Origin: an uncultured Collinsella sp.
Lineage (GTDB): Bacteria > Actinomycetota > Coriobacteriia > Coriobacteriales > Coriobacteriaceae
Length of the DNA: 27,682 bases
Direction of reading: 5' to 3'
NCBI GenBank assembly: GCA_934621885.1
Contig: CAKTUH010000010.1
Location: 1-27,682 of the forward strand
Positions 7,003 through 14,800 of the stretch are shown in pieces. How positions within the stretch are numbered: position 1 is the stretch's first letter; each line of letters starts with the position of its first letter. The notes under the pieces were generated by a model. That model saw nothing but the letters and a program-made list of their open reading frames with translations, was not told the DNA's origin and did not search any database. The position numbers and the translations under genes were made by a program.

Positions 7003-8205
7003 TCAATTCTTGAAGGCATGCATTCCACCAATTTTTAATGAAACAACGGCAGTAATCGCTATCGCGATTGCGCCAATAATGCCGAGCGCCATCTGAATGG
7101 GGTATAACCCCAACACATATCCAAATACGGAGAAAAACATTGCGGAAAAGAGGGCCCTTACCAGAGACGCGACGGAGAGGATCGTCGCGCGGAGATCGTC
7201 CGCTATCACGTCTTGGATTAAGTTTTCCGAAGTGATGTACACCACTTCGGGGAGGAAACAAAGCACCATGCTAAGGCCAAACAAACACAGAGGATTTGAA
7301 GCGAGCCACGGAAGAATCAAGAAAAGGCCAGCCTCGATTAGCATCGAGCCGAGCATGGTATTTCTTTTCCCGAAACGCGATGAGAAGAAATCTGCTGCAA
7401 TGTAGGCCGTCGCATTTACTGCATAGGATGCACCGAAAAAGATTCCTATTATGGAGACGGGAGCATGAAACGCGTCGAATACCAACTGATTCAAGTTGTA
7501 ATAACTCCCGTAGAATCCGTCGAGCATGCTTGTGCCGATTAGGAGAAGCAATATAGCGAAAGCGGATTCTCCAACGCACCAGGTTTCGCGTCTGAAGATC
7601 TTGGCTACGTCAAACCTTTCCTCCTCCCCAGAGCTTTCAGAACGGGTCGTTTCCGCCCTCTCAATGGGATACAAAAGGGAAAGCTGCAGAAGATAGAAAA
7701 CGGAAACGCATACGTAGAGGGCACTCCAAGATATTTGGGCAATGAATGATCCGAGTACGATCGCCACTCCCGTCGCGATTGATTGCGCGGCAAGCAGCCG
7801 AGCATTGATGGTGAGAAAGCGCTCTTCTTGACCGGAGTTTCGGACAATTTCATATAAAAGTGCTTGTTCTGATCCCGATTGAAGGGAGTAGGCGAGTGCC
7901 TCAACAAGGGAAAGTACGACGAGAAAAGGGCCTGAAAGTAAAAGCATGCCAGCCGTATGGAAGAAAAGCAGCAGCACGCCCACTTGAATCGAAAACTTTT
8001 TTCCAAAGAAATCGCCTACCAGCCCTGTTGGTAGCTCGAGGACGACTGTTGCGATGTTGAACAGGGCTTGATAAAGCGCGATTTCCGTGACAGACATTCC
8101 TTTCTCCGCAAGGAAAAGTAGAAACACTCCCCGATTTAAAACAAATCCCGTGAGAACGAAAAAGGCAGAATAGACGTGCAATTGCGTAGTGGCATTCTTA
8201 TTCAT
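7003..8205 (-). CDS. MFS transporter, probably acquired
   Basis: This is a 400-residue membrane protein with about 12 hydrophobic segments in two halves, joined by a charged loop near residues 180-205 (ERAETTRSESSGEEERFD). The first half has the family pattern LPTGLVGDFFGKKFSIQ between helices 2 and 3, matching the MFS loop G-x-x-x-D-x-x-G-[RK]. The substrate cannot be told; drug or metabolite efflux is possible. The start at 8205 has an AGGAG box. The coding sequence is visibly AT-richer than its neighbours and uses codons such as ATA and AGA more often. Palindromic repeats lie on both sides. It separates prfA from prmC, which are normally adjacent, so horizontal insertion is likely. Confidence 0.85.
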   Translation of the reverse strand: MNKNATTQLHVYSAFFVLTGFVLNRGVFLLFLAEKGMSVTEIALYQALFNIATVVLELPTGLVGDFFGKKFSIQVGVLLLFFHTAGMLLLSGPFLVVLSLVEALAYSLQSGSEQALLYEIVRNSGQEERFLTINARLLAAQSIATGVAIVLGSFIAQISWSALYVCVSVFYLLQLSLLYPIERAETTRSESSGEEERFDVAKIFRRETWCVGESAFAILLLLIGTSMLDGFYGSYYNLNQLVFDAFHAPVSIIGIFFGASYAVNATAYIAADFFSSRFGKRNTMLGSMLIEAGLFLILPWLASNPLCLFGLSMVLCFLPEVVYITSENLIQDVIADDLRATILSVASLVRALFSAMFFSVFGYVLGLYPIQMALGIIGAIAIAITAVVSLKIGGMHAFKN

Positions 8206-8225
8206 TTGGCACTCCTAACGACTAT

Positions 8226-8288
8226 TTTGGGACGGGGCCATTTTGACTACTTTTACATGCAAAGTTGTCAAAATAGCCCCGTCCCAAA
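8226..8288. repeat. Inverted repeat at the 5' side of the MFS gene
   Basis: Arms 8226-8247 and 8267-8288 pair over 22 bases with one difference (core TTTGGGACGGGGC). A perfect TTGACA hexamer of the minus strand (8266-8271) lies at the inner edge, so the repeat may supply part of the MFS promoter. I see no convincing -10 box. The gap 8206-8594 holds no gene: it contains this repeat, a second one, the folded element and the hairpin next to prfA. Confidence 0.75.
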
Positions 8289-8337
8289 TTAGCCACCCAA
8301 GCCGAAATGAGAGTGGATTTTCGGACACTCACCTCAC

Positions 8338-8401
8338 GAGAGTGGATAATCTCCCACTTTGGACAACAATGAACGCAAAAAGTGGGAGATTATCCACTCT
8401 C
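8338..8401. repeat. Perfect 23-bp inverted repeat (GTGGATAATCTCCCAC family)
   Basis: Arms 8338-8360 and 8379-8401 are perfect inverted copies around an 18-base loop. A diverged relative with the same GTGGA-TCTCCCA core lies at 26242-26305. Confidence 0.8.
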
Positions 8402-8428
8402 AATTAATTGCACCCCGGACCAAGGCAA

Positions 8429-8559
8429 CGCTGCAGGTTGAGCATAAGTCAGCGAAAACGCCCCTAAGCGAGCAAGGTGACGTGAAAGAGGAGGGAAGCG
8501 TACTTTGGTACGCGACCGACGATTGAACGTCAGATTGCCGCTTAGGGGCGTTTGCAGCG
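8429..8559. ncRNA. Highly folded RNA-like element between the MFS gene and prfA
   Basis: Nested pairing is visible. The outer CGCTGCA (8429-8435) pairs with TGCAGCG (8553-8559). A perfect 15-bp stem pairs 8456-8470 with 8539-8553. After a one-base bulge GCAA (8472-8475) pairs with TTGC (8535-8538). TGACGT (8478-8483) pairs with ACGTCA (8527-8532). A large purine-rich internal loop follows, and a terminal hairpin GCGTAC-TTTG-GTACGC spans 8498-8513. Successive stems stack in register, as expected for a structured RNA. The orientation is not known; the plus strand has the purine-rich AAAGAGGAGGGAA in the internal loop. It could instead be a long palindromic mobile repeat. A motif named Collinsella-1 has been described in related bacteria, but I cannot tell whether this is that motif. 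Confidence 0.5.
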
Positions 8560-8566
8560 TCGAGCC

Positions 8567-8594
8567 GTTACGCGGTTTGGTAAAACCGCGTAAC
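8567..8594 (-). terminator. 12-bp hairpin abutting the prfA stop codon
   Basis: GTTACGCGGTTT (8567-8578) and AAACCGCGTAAC (8583-8594) form a perfect stem with a 4-base loop. It begins at the base next to the prfA stop. No T-run follows on the minus strand, so it may protect the 3' end or act as a weak terminator. Confidence 0.45.
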
Positions 8595-9662
8595 CTACAC
8601 GGCCTGGGCCAGCTTCTCGGCTCGCTCGGCGGCGGCTAGTGCCTCGATGACGGTGCCGAGCTGGTCGCCCAGAAGCACGCCGTTGTAGGTGGAGTTGAAG
8701 CCGATGCGGTGATCGGTCACGCGGTCCTGAGGCTGGTTGTAGGTGCGGATCTTCTCGGAACGGTTACCGTGGCCGATTTGGCTCTGACGCTCGGCGCCAA
8801 GCTCAGCCTGCTGCTTCTCGAGCTCCATCTCGTAGAGGCGGGCGCGCAGCATCTGCATGCAGACCTCGCGGTTCTGAATCTGGGAGCGCTGCTCCTGCGA
8901 CTGCACCACGGTGTTGGTGGGCAGGTGGGTGATGCGTACGGCGGAATAGGTGGTGTTAACGCACTGACCGCCAGGGCCCGAGGCGCAGTACGTGTCGATG
9001 CGCAGGTCGGACTGGTTGATCTGGACGTCAATCTCCTCGGCCTCGGGAAGCACGGCGACGGTAGCCGTGGAGGTCTGGATGCGGCCCTGGGACTCGGTCT
9101 TGGGGACGCGCTGGACGCGGTGAACGCCGGACTCGAACTTCATAACGGAGTAAACGCGGTCGCCCTCGACCTTGAACTCGATAGACTTAAAGCCGCCGGC
9201 CTCACTGGGGCTGGAGTCGAGCACGGTGGTCTTCCAGCCGCGCGACTCGCAGAAGCGCTGGTACATCTTGTAGAGGTCGCCGGCAAAGATGGCGGCCTCG
9301 TCGCCACCGGCGGCGGAGCGAATCTCGACGATGGTGTTCTTGTCGTCGTTGGGATCACTCGGGATGAGCATGTACTTGATGTCTTCCTCGAGCTGGGGAA
9401 GCTTTTCCTCGTTCTCGGAGATGTCCATCTGGAGCATCTCCTTCTCGTCCGCGTCGGTCGTGTCGCGGAGCATCTCCTTGGCGGCCTCGATGTCATCGAG
9501 CGCGCCGATGTACTCGCGCGAGGCGGCGATGAGGTCGGACTGGTGCGCGTACTCCTTGTTGAGACGCGTGAACTCCTTGATGTCGGAGGCGACGGCCGGG
9601 TCGGAGAGCTTCTTCTCGAGCTCCTCGTAGGCCTTGATGATCTTTTCGAGCTTGTCGCGCAT
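8595..9662 (-). CDS. prfA: Peptide chain release factor 1
   Basis: This factor recognises UAA and UAG stop codons and triggers peptide release. It has 355 residues, the family norm. The codon-recognition tripeptide P-K-T at 187-189 (in HRVQRVPKTESQGRIQTS) marks it as RF1 rather than RF2. The catalytic GGQ is at 231-233 (ASGPGGQCVNTT); cysteine follows the glutamine where histidine or glycine is common. The C-terminal SEKIRTYNQPQDRVTDHRI is typical. The glutamine of GGQ is the substrate of PrmC, whose gene is the next housekeeping gene downstream but is displaced by an inserted MFS gene. Confidence 0.97.
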   Translation of the reverse strand: MRDKLEKIIKAYEELEKKLSDPAVASDIKEFTRLNKEYAHQSDLIAASREYIGALDDIEAAKEMLRDTTDADEKEMLQMDISENEEKLPQLEEDIKYMLIPSDPNDDKNTIVEIRSAAGGDEAAIFAGDLYKMYQRFCESRGWKTTVLDSSPSEAGGFKSIEFKVEGDRVYSVMKFESGVHRVQRVPKTESQGRIQTSTATVAVLPEAEEIDVQINQSDLRIDTYCASGPGGQCVNTTYSAVRITHLPTNTVVQSQEQRSQIQNREVCMQMLRARLYEMELEKQQAELGAERQSQIGHGNRSEKIRTYNQPQDRVTDHRIGFNSTYNGVLLGDQLGTVIEALAAAERAEKLAQAV

Positions 9663-9870
9663 GGCGGGACTCCTTTATATGCGTGAAGGTGAAAATCGGC
9701 AGAGTTGATGGGGCGCGCGGCGCCGCTGTGGGGGTAAGCCCGGCTAGAACATGTCGATCTTCAGATACATGCGCATCCCTTCGCGTATGGGGTACATAGT
9801 TGCGGTCTAACCCATACATGATAGCGTGCGCAGGCAAACCTGCATATAACCCGCACGGAATGATTGGACG

Positions 9871-9926
9871 TAGCCATTGGGGACGTTCCTTAACGACTAG
9901 TCGTTTAAGAACGTCCCCAACGGCTA
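9871..9926. repeat. Dispersed palindromic repeat, copy 2
   Basis: Arms 9871-9895 and 9902-9926 are inverted copies with about three differences around the self-complementary centre ACTAGT. It belongs to the same family as 6801-6883. It lies upstream of prfA and just past the M20 peptidase gene. The remainder of 9663-9870 should contain the prfA promoter; I could not assign one. Confidence 0.8.
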
Positions 9927-9947
9927 ACAAAGGGACTGTCGCTTTGT
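9927..9947 (-). repeat. Short hairpin next to the M20 peptidase stop, shared with the mutarotase gene
   Basis: ACAAAG (9927-9932) pairs with CTTTGT (9942-9947). It is followed by CACAT and the stop codon of the peptidase. A near-identical sequence at 15460-15482 sits in the same position next to the stop of the mutarotase-like gene. Confidence 0.55.
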
Positions 9948-9953
9948 CACATT

Positions 9954-11369
9954 CTAGAGCGTTTGGAGTAGAGCGACGAGGAAGCGGATGCCCTGGAGGC
10001 AGGCGCGGCGGGTGATGCGCTCGTTGGTGCCGTGGACGCCGCGATCACACTCGTCGTCATCAACCACAAAGGCCGAGAAGCGAATGCACTCAGGGCAAAT
10101 ACGCTGGTAGTTGGCAGCGTCGGTCGCACCGATCACGGTCGAGGGCACAATCGCCAACGGCTCGGATGATCCGTTTTCCTCCGCCCCCTTTGGATCACGG
10201 AAATAGCGGGCGGCAACGGAGCGGACAGCTTCGAGGCCAGGGCCGCCAATGCGCGGGGACGGCGAAGGTTCGGAGCTGCCGGGGCCAAGTTCGACCTCCA
10301 CGCGCCCGGCAAGACCTGCCGCAGCAACCGCCTCGCGGCAGCGCGTCACGACGTCGGCCACGTTCGTTCCCTCGAGCATACGGAAGTTGATATTGGCCCA
10401 CATATCCTGTGGCATCACGTTGGCACCGGTGCTGCCGCCCTCGATCTGCGTGGGCGCGCAGGTGGTCGTTACGAGCGGATAGAGCTTCTTGCTGGCAAGG
10501 CAATCGCGCACGATGGCGTCCTTGTTGGCGGCAATCTCGTCGGCCGTGTAGAGCCCCAGCTCGACGAGCTGCGCGGCAAGCAGGTCGGTCACACGCGTCG
10601 GCCATTCGATATCGCAGATTGCGGCGATAGCACGGCTGAGCACCTCGAGCGACGTGCCGCCGTAGGGGTTGGAAGAATGCCCGCCCGCGCTCTGTGTCTT
10701 GAGCACAATGTCGGCATAGCCCTTCTCGGCCAGGTCGGCATGCATGAGCCAGCCCTCGCCCGCGGCATACTCGGCAGATGGAACGATACGGTAGTCGCCC
10801 TCGTCGATCAGGTACTCAAGCTCAATGCCGCGCTCCTCGAGCGCGCGGCCGATGGCACCCGCGCCGTACTGCGTGGTCTCCTCGTCCTGACCAAAGGCGA
10901 GCAGCAGCGTGCGCTCGTGCTGCCAACCGTGTGTAAGTGCATACTCAACCGCCTCGAGAATGCCTGCGACCTGGTCTTTCATGTCGATTGCGCCACGACC
11001 CCAAATGTAGGTGTCGTCCACGTGTCCGCTAAAGGGGGCGTGAGCCCAATCTTCCTCGGTACCCGGTACCACGGGAACCACGTCCATGTGACCCATGAGC
11101 ATAACGGGCTTAAGGGCGGGGTTGGAGCCGGCAAGCGTCACCAACAGCGAATGGTCGATGAGCTCAACCTCGCCCGCCGCGAACACGCGCGGCCAGGCCT
11201 GCTGCATATAGGCGCGCAGGTCGGCAAACGGCCGCCAGTCCACCGCCTCGGCATCCATGCTCGAAATCGTCGGAAACGACAGCACGCGGCCCAAGCGCTC
11301 ACACGCGCCAGCCTCGTCTATATCGGCAAAATCATCCTCATGCGCAAAGAAGCGCCAAACCTCGGCCAT
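9954..11369 (-). CDS. M20 family zinc metallopeptidase (carboxypeptidase S / Gly-Xaa carboxypeptidase type)
   Basis: This 471-residue exopeptidase probably removes C-terminal residues or hydrolyses N-acyl amino acids in the cytoplasm. Metal-site motifs are MLMGHMDVVPV (H94, D96), IWGRGAIDMKD (D129 bridging) and AFGQDEETTQYGAG (catalytic glutamate 163 or 164). The C-terminal RGVHGTNERI holds the last histidine ligand. A dimerisation domain with GGHSSNPYG lies in between. GHMDVVPVVPGTEEDW is typical of the CPS1/PM20D1 subgroup. No signal peptide is seen. The start at 11369 follows AAAGGATG. It lies 72 bases downstream of an amino acid ABC transporter operon and may use imported peptides, but a shared transcript is not proven. 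Confidence 0.88.
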   Translation of the reverse strand: MAEVWRFFAHEDDFADIDEAGACERLGRVLSFPTISSMDAEAVDWRPFADLRAYMQQAWPRVFAAGEVELIDHSLLVTLAGSNPALKPVMLMGHMDVVPVVPGTEEDWAHAPFSGHVDDTYIWGRGAIDMKDQVAGILEAVEYALTHGWQHERTLLLAFGQDEETTQYGAGAIGRALEERGIELEYLIDEGDYRIVPSAEYAAGEGWLMHADLAEKGYADIVLKTQSAGGHSSNPYGGTSLEVLSRAIAAICDIEWPTRVTDLLAAQLVELGLYTADEIAANKDAIVRDCLASKKLYPLVTTTCAPTQIEGGSTGANVMPQDMWANINFRMLEGTNVADVVTRCREAVAAAGLAGRVEVELGPGSSEPSPSPRIGGPGLEAVRSVAARYFRDPKGAEENGSSEPLAIVPSTVIGATDAANYQRICPECIRFSAFVVDDDECDRGVHGTNERITRRACLQGIRFLVALLQTL

Positions 11370-11441
11370 GACATCCTTTCGATTGTGACGACAAAGGCCG
11401 CCCCACCGGAGCGGCCCTGTCGTTCACGCGTTTGCGGTCGG

Positions 11442-12227
11442 TTATTTGTCCTCGAGATAGCGCGAGAGGAACTCGCGGGTGCGCTGGTGTTTGGGGTTGC
11501 CGAAGAGTTCGGCCGGCGCGGCGTCCTCAAGCACCACGCCCTTGTCCATAAAGACCACGCGGTCGGAGACGGTGCGGGCAAAGGCCATCTCGTGCGTGAC
11601 GACCACCATGGTCATGCCGTCGGCAGCAAGCTTGCGCATGACCTCGAGCACCTCGCCCACGATCTCGGGGTCGAGTGCGGAGGTCGGCTCGTCGAACAGC
11701 ATGATCTGCGGATTCATGCACAGGGCGCGGGCGATGGCCACGCGCTGCTTTTGGCCGCCGGACAGGCGACCCACGGCGGCGTGTGCGAACTTTTCAAGTC
11801 CCACGCTCGTCAGATGCTCTAACGCGACCTTTTCGGCCTCGGCCTTGCTCATCTTTTTGAGCGTGACGGGCGCGAGCGTGCAGTTGTCGAGCACGTCCAT
11901 GTTGTTGAACAGGTTGAAGCCCTGGAACACCATGCCGATGTCCTCGCGGAGTTTATTGATGTTGCAGCGCTCGGCCGTGAGGTCCTGGCCGTGGAACCAG
12001 ATGTGGCCCGCGTCCGGGGTCTCGAGCAGGTTGAGGCAGCGCAGGAAGGTCGACTTGCCCGAGCCCGAGGCGCCGATAATGGTGACGACCTCGCCGGGAT
12101 TGACGGCCAGGTCGATACCCTTGAGCACCTCGAGCGAGCCGAAGCTCTTGCGCAAGCCCTCGACGCGGATGAGCGGCTCTTTGTTTTGTGCGGCGGCCGC
12201 GGCGCCGGTAGTGGCGGTATCTGCCAT
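11442..12227 (-). CDS. Polar amino acid ABC transporter, ATP-binding protein
   Basis: This 261-residue ATPase is of the GlnQ/HisP type. It shows Walker [10 protein letters not shown] (52-60), the Q-loop [10 protein letters not shown], the signature [15 protein letters not shown], Walker [13 protein letters not shown], and the H-loop VVVTHEM. The start at 12227 follows GAGGAG. A short Ala-rich tail (residues 2-15) precedes the ABC domain. The permease gene ends 22 bases upstream, so the binding protein, permease and ATPase form one operon. Confidence 0.94.
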   Translation of the reverse strand: MADTATTGAAAAAQNKEPLIRVEGLRKSFGSLEVLKGIDLAVNPGEVVTIIGASGSGKSTFLRCLNLLETPDAGHIWFHGQDLTAERCNINKLREDIGMVFQGFNLFNNMDVLDNCTLAPVTLKKMSKAEAEKVALEHLTSVGLEKFAHAAVGRLSGGQKQRVAIARALCMNPQIMLFDEPTSALDPEIVGEVLEVMRKLAADGMTMVVVTHEMAFARTVSDRVVFMDKGVVLEDAAPAELFGNPKHQRTREFLSRYLEDK

Positions 12228-12249
12228 GATGATTCTCCTCGTCTTGAGC

Positions 12250-13398
12250 CTAGTTGGAGCTGGGCAGCGTGGCCGGGGCCTCGGCGCCGAGCTTTTTGCC
12301 AAAGGCCTCGAGCAGGCGGCTCGCCACGAGCGTCAGGATCAGGTAGACCACAAGCGCCACGCAGTAGACCTCCATCTGGCGGTAGTACACGCCGGCGACG
12401 GTGGTGGTGGCGTACATGAGGTCGAACACGCCGATGACCGAAAGCACCGACGAATCCTTGATGTTGATGATGAGTTCGTTGGTGAGCGCGGGAATCGCGT
12501 TTTTAATGCCCTGGGGGAACACGACCTTGCGCATGGCCTGCCACTGCGACAAACCCAGCGAGCGCGCCGCCTCGGCCTGGCCGGCGTCGATGGACTCGAT
12601 GCCGCCGCGCAGGACTTCCATCATGTAAGCGGTGGAGTTGAGCGAGATGGTGACGAGGCCGGCGGTAAAGGTACTCCAAATCTGGTTGGCCTGGGCGGTC
12701 TCGAAGCCCATGCCACGCAGAACGGTAAAGCCCGCGTAATAGATGAGCAGGCCCTGGACCATCATGGGCGTGCCGCGCACGACGGTGGAGTAGACCGTTG
12801 CAAAGCCGCGGCCGATGCTCTTGAAGAAACGCGTGAGGTCGTTGTCCACGCGATCGAACGTCTGGATGCGCAGGAACACAAAGACCAGCGCCAGGAAAAA
12901 GGCGATGATCGTGCCAAAGGTAGCAAGCGCGATGGTGATCTCGATGCCGCGGATAAAGAAGTCGCCGCTCTTATAGGTCATATAGACCAGGCTCGACAAA
13001 AAGTCGCTGGGGTTGGAGTCCGAGACAATGCTCACCTGCACCAAGTCGATAAACGACATGACGCAGCGGTCGATAAAGAAGATCGCCGCGATAACGGCCA
13101 CGACATAACTGCCCAGGCGCGCGGCGCGACGGAAACGCTCGGAAGCAAACGGCGACTTTTCGCGATAGTCGTTCCAGTGCATGAGCTTGGTGACGAGCGC
13201 CGCCGCCGACACGACGATCCAAGCCCACAGAATCGCCCAGAGGCAGTCCTGGAAGATGCCGGTGGGTGCCAAAAAGCTCAGCGGCGTGGGGTTGCGCTGG
13301 CTAAACGCCAGGCCAAGCGCCGCGATGACGCTCGTACCCAGGTACACATAACGGTGGTCGGCCTTGATAAAGGAGACCAGACGATTGATGGTTTTCAT
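12250..13398 (-). CDS. Polar amino acid ABC transporter permease with extended N-terminus
   Basis: This is an inner-membrane permease of the HisM/GlnP type. The C-terminal half (about 160-382) is the transporter domain. It has the [15 protein letters not shown] segment and the cytoplasmic coupling loop [22 protein letters not shown] that contacts the ATPase. Family members usually have about 220-250 residues. Here about 150 extra residues precede the domain, with three further hydrophobic helices near 17-37, 50-70 and 93-112. The extra part has no recognised domain. It lies 9 bases after the binding protein gene. Confidence 0.92.
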   Translation of the reverse strand: MKTINRLVSFIKADHRYVYLGTSVIAALGLAFSQRNPTPLSFLAPTGIFQDCLWAILWAWIVVSAAALVTKLMHWNDYREKSPFASERFRRAARLGSYVVAVIAAIFFIDRCVMSFIDLVQVSIVSDSNPSDFLSSLVYMTYKSGDFFIRGIEITIALATFGTIIAFFLALVFVFLRIQTFDRVDNDLTRFFKSIGRGFATVYSTVVRGTPMMVQGLLIYYAGFTVLRGMGFETAQANQIWSTFTAGLVTISLNSTAYMMEVLRGGIESIDAGQAEAARSLGLSQWQAMRKVVFPQGIKNAIPALTNELIINIKDSSVLSVIGVFDLMYATTTVAGVYYRQMEVYCVALVVYLILTLVASRLLEAFGKKLGAEAPATLPSSN

Positions 13399-13407
13399 GC
13401 TGCCTCC

Positions 13408-14334
13408 CTATGCCGGCTGACGGTCGAGGCACGCGTCCCACATTTGGTCGCGCTCCTCCTGGCTGACGCCCTTGAGCGTCTTGTCGATGAGCTTAAGCAG
13501 CTTGTCCGAGCCCTTGCGGCAGCCGACGTTTGCCGTGACCTCCTGTTTGAAGCCCTCGCCCTCGGCAAATTGAATCGGCACGATACCCGGGTTTTGGGCC
13601 ATATAGCCCTTCTCGTTCTCGGTGTTGTAGGTCACGGCGTCGCACGTGCCCTGCAGCAGGTTCGAAAACACCGTGGGAACCGAATCGACCGGATTCTTGT
13701 GGACGACGCCCGGAATCTCGTCGATGACGGTATCGAGCATGGTGTCCTTTTGACCGAGCACCGTGGCACCGCTGAAGTCGCTGAGCTTGGTGGCATTTTG
13801 GTAGGGAGAGCCCTCTTTTACGAACAGGCCAAAGTAGCCGATAAAGTACGGCTCGGAAAAGCCGACGGACTCCTCGCGCTCGGGCGTGGCGCTCATGCCG
13901 GCGATGATGAGGTCGATCTGGCCGTTGTTGAGCGAATCGATAAGACCCGAGAAGCTCTGCTTGACGGCAACGGGCTCGCCACCGAGGGCCTTGCAGACGA
14001 TCTTGGCGATCTGCACGTCGTAGCCGTCGGCATAGGCGCCCTGCACGTTATCGATGGGAATGGTGAACTCGCTGGCCTCGGAAACCTGCCAGTTGTACGG
14101 GGCGTAGGCCGCCTCCATGCCGATGCGGATCTTGTCCTTGCCGATGACGGAATCGGACAGGTCGTCGCGACCGCCGCCCGTCGTGGGCTGAACCACCTTG
14201 AGCGTGGACGGACGCTGGCAGCCGGCAAGCGCGCCGGCGACGACGGTAGCGCTCGTAGCGAGAGCGCCACCCAAAAAGATGCGACGGCTGCATACCGGCT
14301 GGGCCTGCATGCCGCGCTGTTGTCGAGGTTGCAT
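13408..14334 (-). CDS. Amino acid ABC transporter substrate-binding lipoprotein
   Basis: This 308-residue extracellular solute-binding protein belongs to family 3. The N-terminus has a twin-arginine-like SRRIFLGG (16-23), a hydrophobic stretch and the lipobox LAGC with lipidated Cys39, so it is probably a membrane-anchored lipoprotein. The mature part shows IRIGMEAAYAPYNW, GYDVQIAKIVCKALG, DLIIAGMSATPEREESVGFSEPY and an ANVGCRKGSDKLLKLID tail. These are typical of polar amino acid or cystine binders. The exact ligand cannot be told. The start at 14334 follows AGGGAAGG; Met9 is a possible alternative. It is the first gene of the operon. Confidence 0.93.
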   Translation of the reverse strand: MQPRQQRGMQAQPVCSRRIFLGGALATSATVVAGALAGCQRPSTLKVVQPTTGGGRDDLSDSVIGKDKIRIGMEAAYAPYNWQVSEASEFTIPIDNVQGAYADGYDVQIAKIVCKALGGEPVAVKQSFSGLIDSLNNGQIDLIIAGMSATPEREESVGFSEPYFIGYFGLFVKEGSPYQNATKLSDFSGATVLGQKDTMLDTVIDEIPGVVHKNPVDSVPTVFSNLLQGTCDAVTYNTENEKGYMAQNPGIVPIQFAEGEGFKQEVTANVGCRKGSDKLLKLIDKTLKGVSQEERDQMWDACLDRQPA

Positions 14335-14424
14335 CTGGTGCCTTCCCTATTTCGTTTTGCTGACAACAGGACAGGATACCGCAGCGGCGGAACCGATGGG
14401 GCGTGCAAAAGATTAACGGAGCAA

Positions 14425-14452
14425 AAAGCCCCCTGCCCGGTGTGGCGGGCTA
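14425..14452 (-). terminator. Terminator-like hairpin now merged with a palindromic repeat
   Basis: CCTGCC and GGCGGG pair (one G-T) with an outer AGC/GCT. AAAAA on the plus strand gives a T-run for minus-strand transcripts. It resembles the terminator at 15411-15442. It lies upstream of the binding protein gene and could stop readthrough from the right. The palindromic repeat begins inside its distal arm. Confidence 0.45.
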
Positions 14453-14656
14453 GTCGTTGGGGACGTTCTTAAACGACTAGTCGTTGGGGACAGTCTTTGC
14501 CGATTCGCCGGCTCGCCGGCCGGGTTGGCAGGGACTGTCCCTGGCGGCACTCATTTAAGTCTGTCCCCAATGAGCGATTTCAGCCATGAGGATTGTCCCC
14601 AAGTGCCGCAAGAGTGTCCCTTTTGACTAGTCGTTTAAGAACGTCCCCAATGACTA
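14451..14656. repeat. Composite palindrome cluster bounded by inverted copies of the dispersed repeat
   Basis: Outer arms 14451-14482 and 14625-14656 are inverted copies over 32 bases with one difference. The interior holds a perfect CAGGGACTGTCCCTG palindrome (14529-14543), a GC-rich GCCGG hairpin near 14509-14521, and several GGGGACA/TGTCCCC halves. No reading frame of note lies inside. It sits between the binding protein gene and an IS200-type element. Together with the next features it fills the gap 14335-14800. Confidence 0.8.
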
Positions 14657-14696
14657 CCTAATCAGAACCACCCTTAAAAAGGGTGGTTTGCTCTTA

Positions 14697-14797
14697 GGGT
14701 ATAACCCACGGGCCCCGGGCTCGCGTCTAAAGGCGCGGGCCCGGACTTCGTCCAGGCCTATTGCATCTTGACCCGTGGCGCGCCGGTCAAACCGGCG
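14697..14797 (-). other. Structured end of the IS200-type element
   Basis: CCACGGG (14706-14712) pairs with CCCGTGG (14772-14778) and closes over a stem CCGGGCTCGCG/CGCGGGCCCGG (14715-14744, one G-T) and a GGAC/GTCC hairpin. It is followed by CGCCGGT-3-ACCGGCG (14781-14797). The region runs from the tnpA stop to the right end of the element. In this family such hairpins are recognised by the transposase. Confidence 0.5.
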
Positions 14798-14800
14798 GGC

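Noticed and set aside
6831..7031. A small minus-strand frame running from the MFS 3' end into the palindromic repeat
   Set aside because: Part of it is translated repeat sequence, it overlaps the MFS stop and has no known domain. It may be a gene remnant, but I cannot support it.
10677..11822. A 381-codon plus-strand frame opposite the M20 peptidase
   Set aside because: It is antisense to two well-supported genes and has no motif.
11479..14472. A 997-codon open frame on the plus strand
   Set aside because: It lies antisense to the three amino acid transporter genes and has no domain sequence. GC-rich codon bias leaves the opposite strand open.
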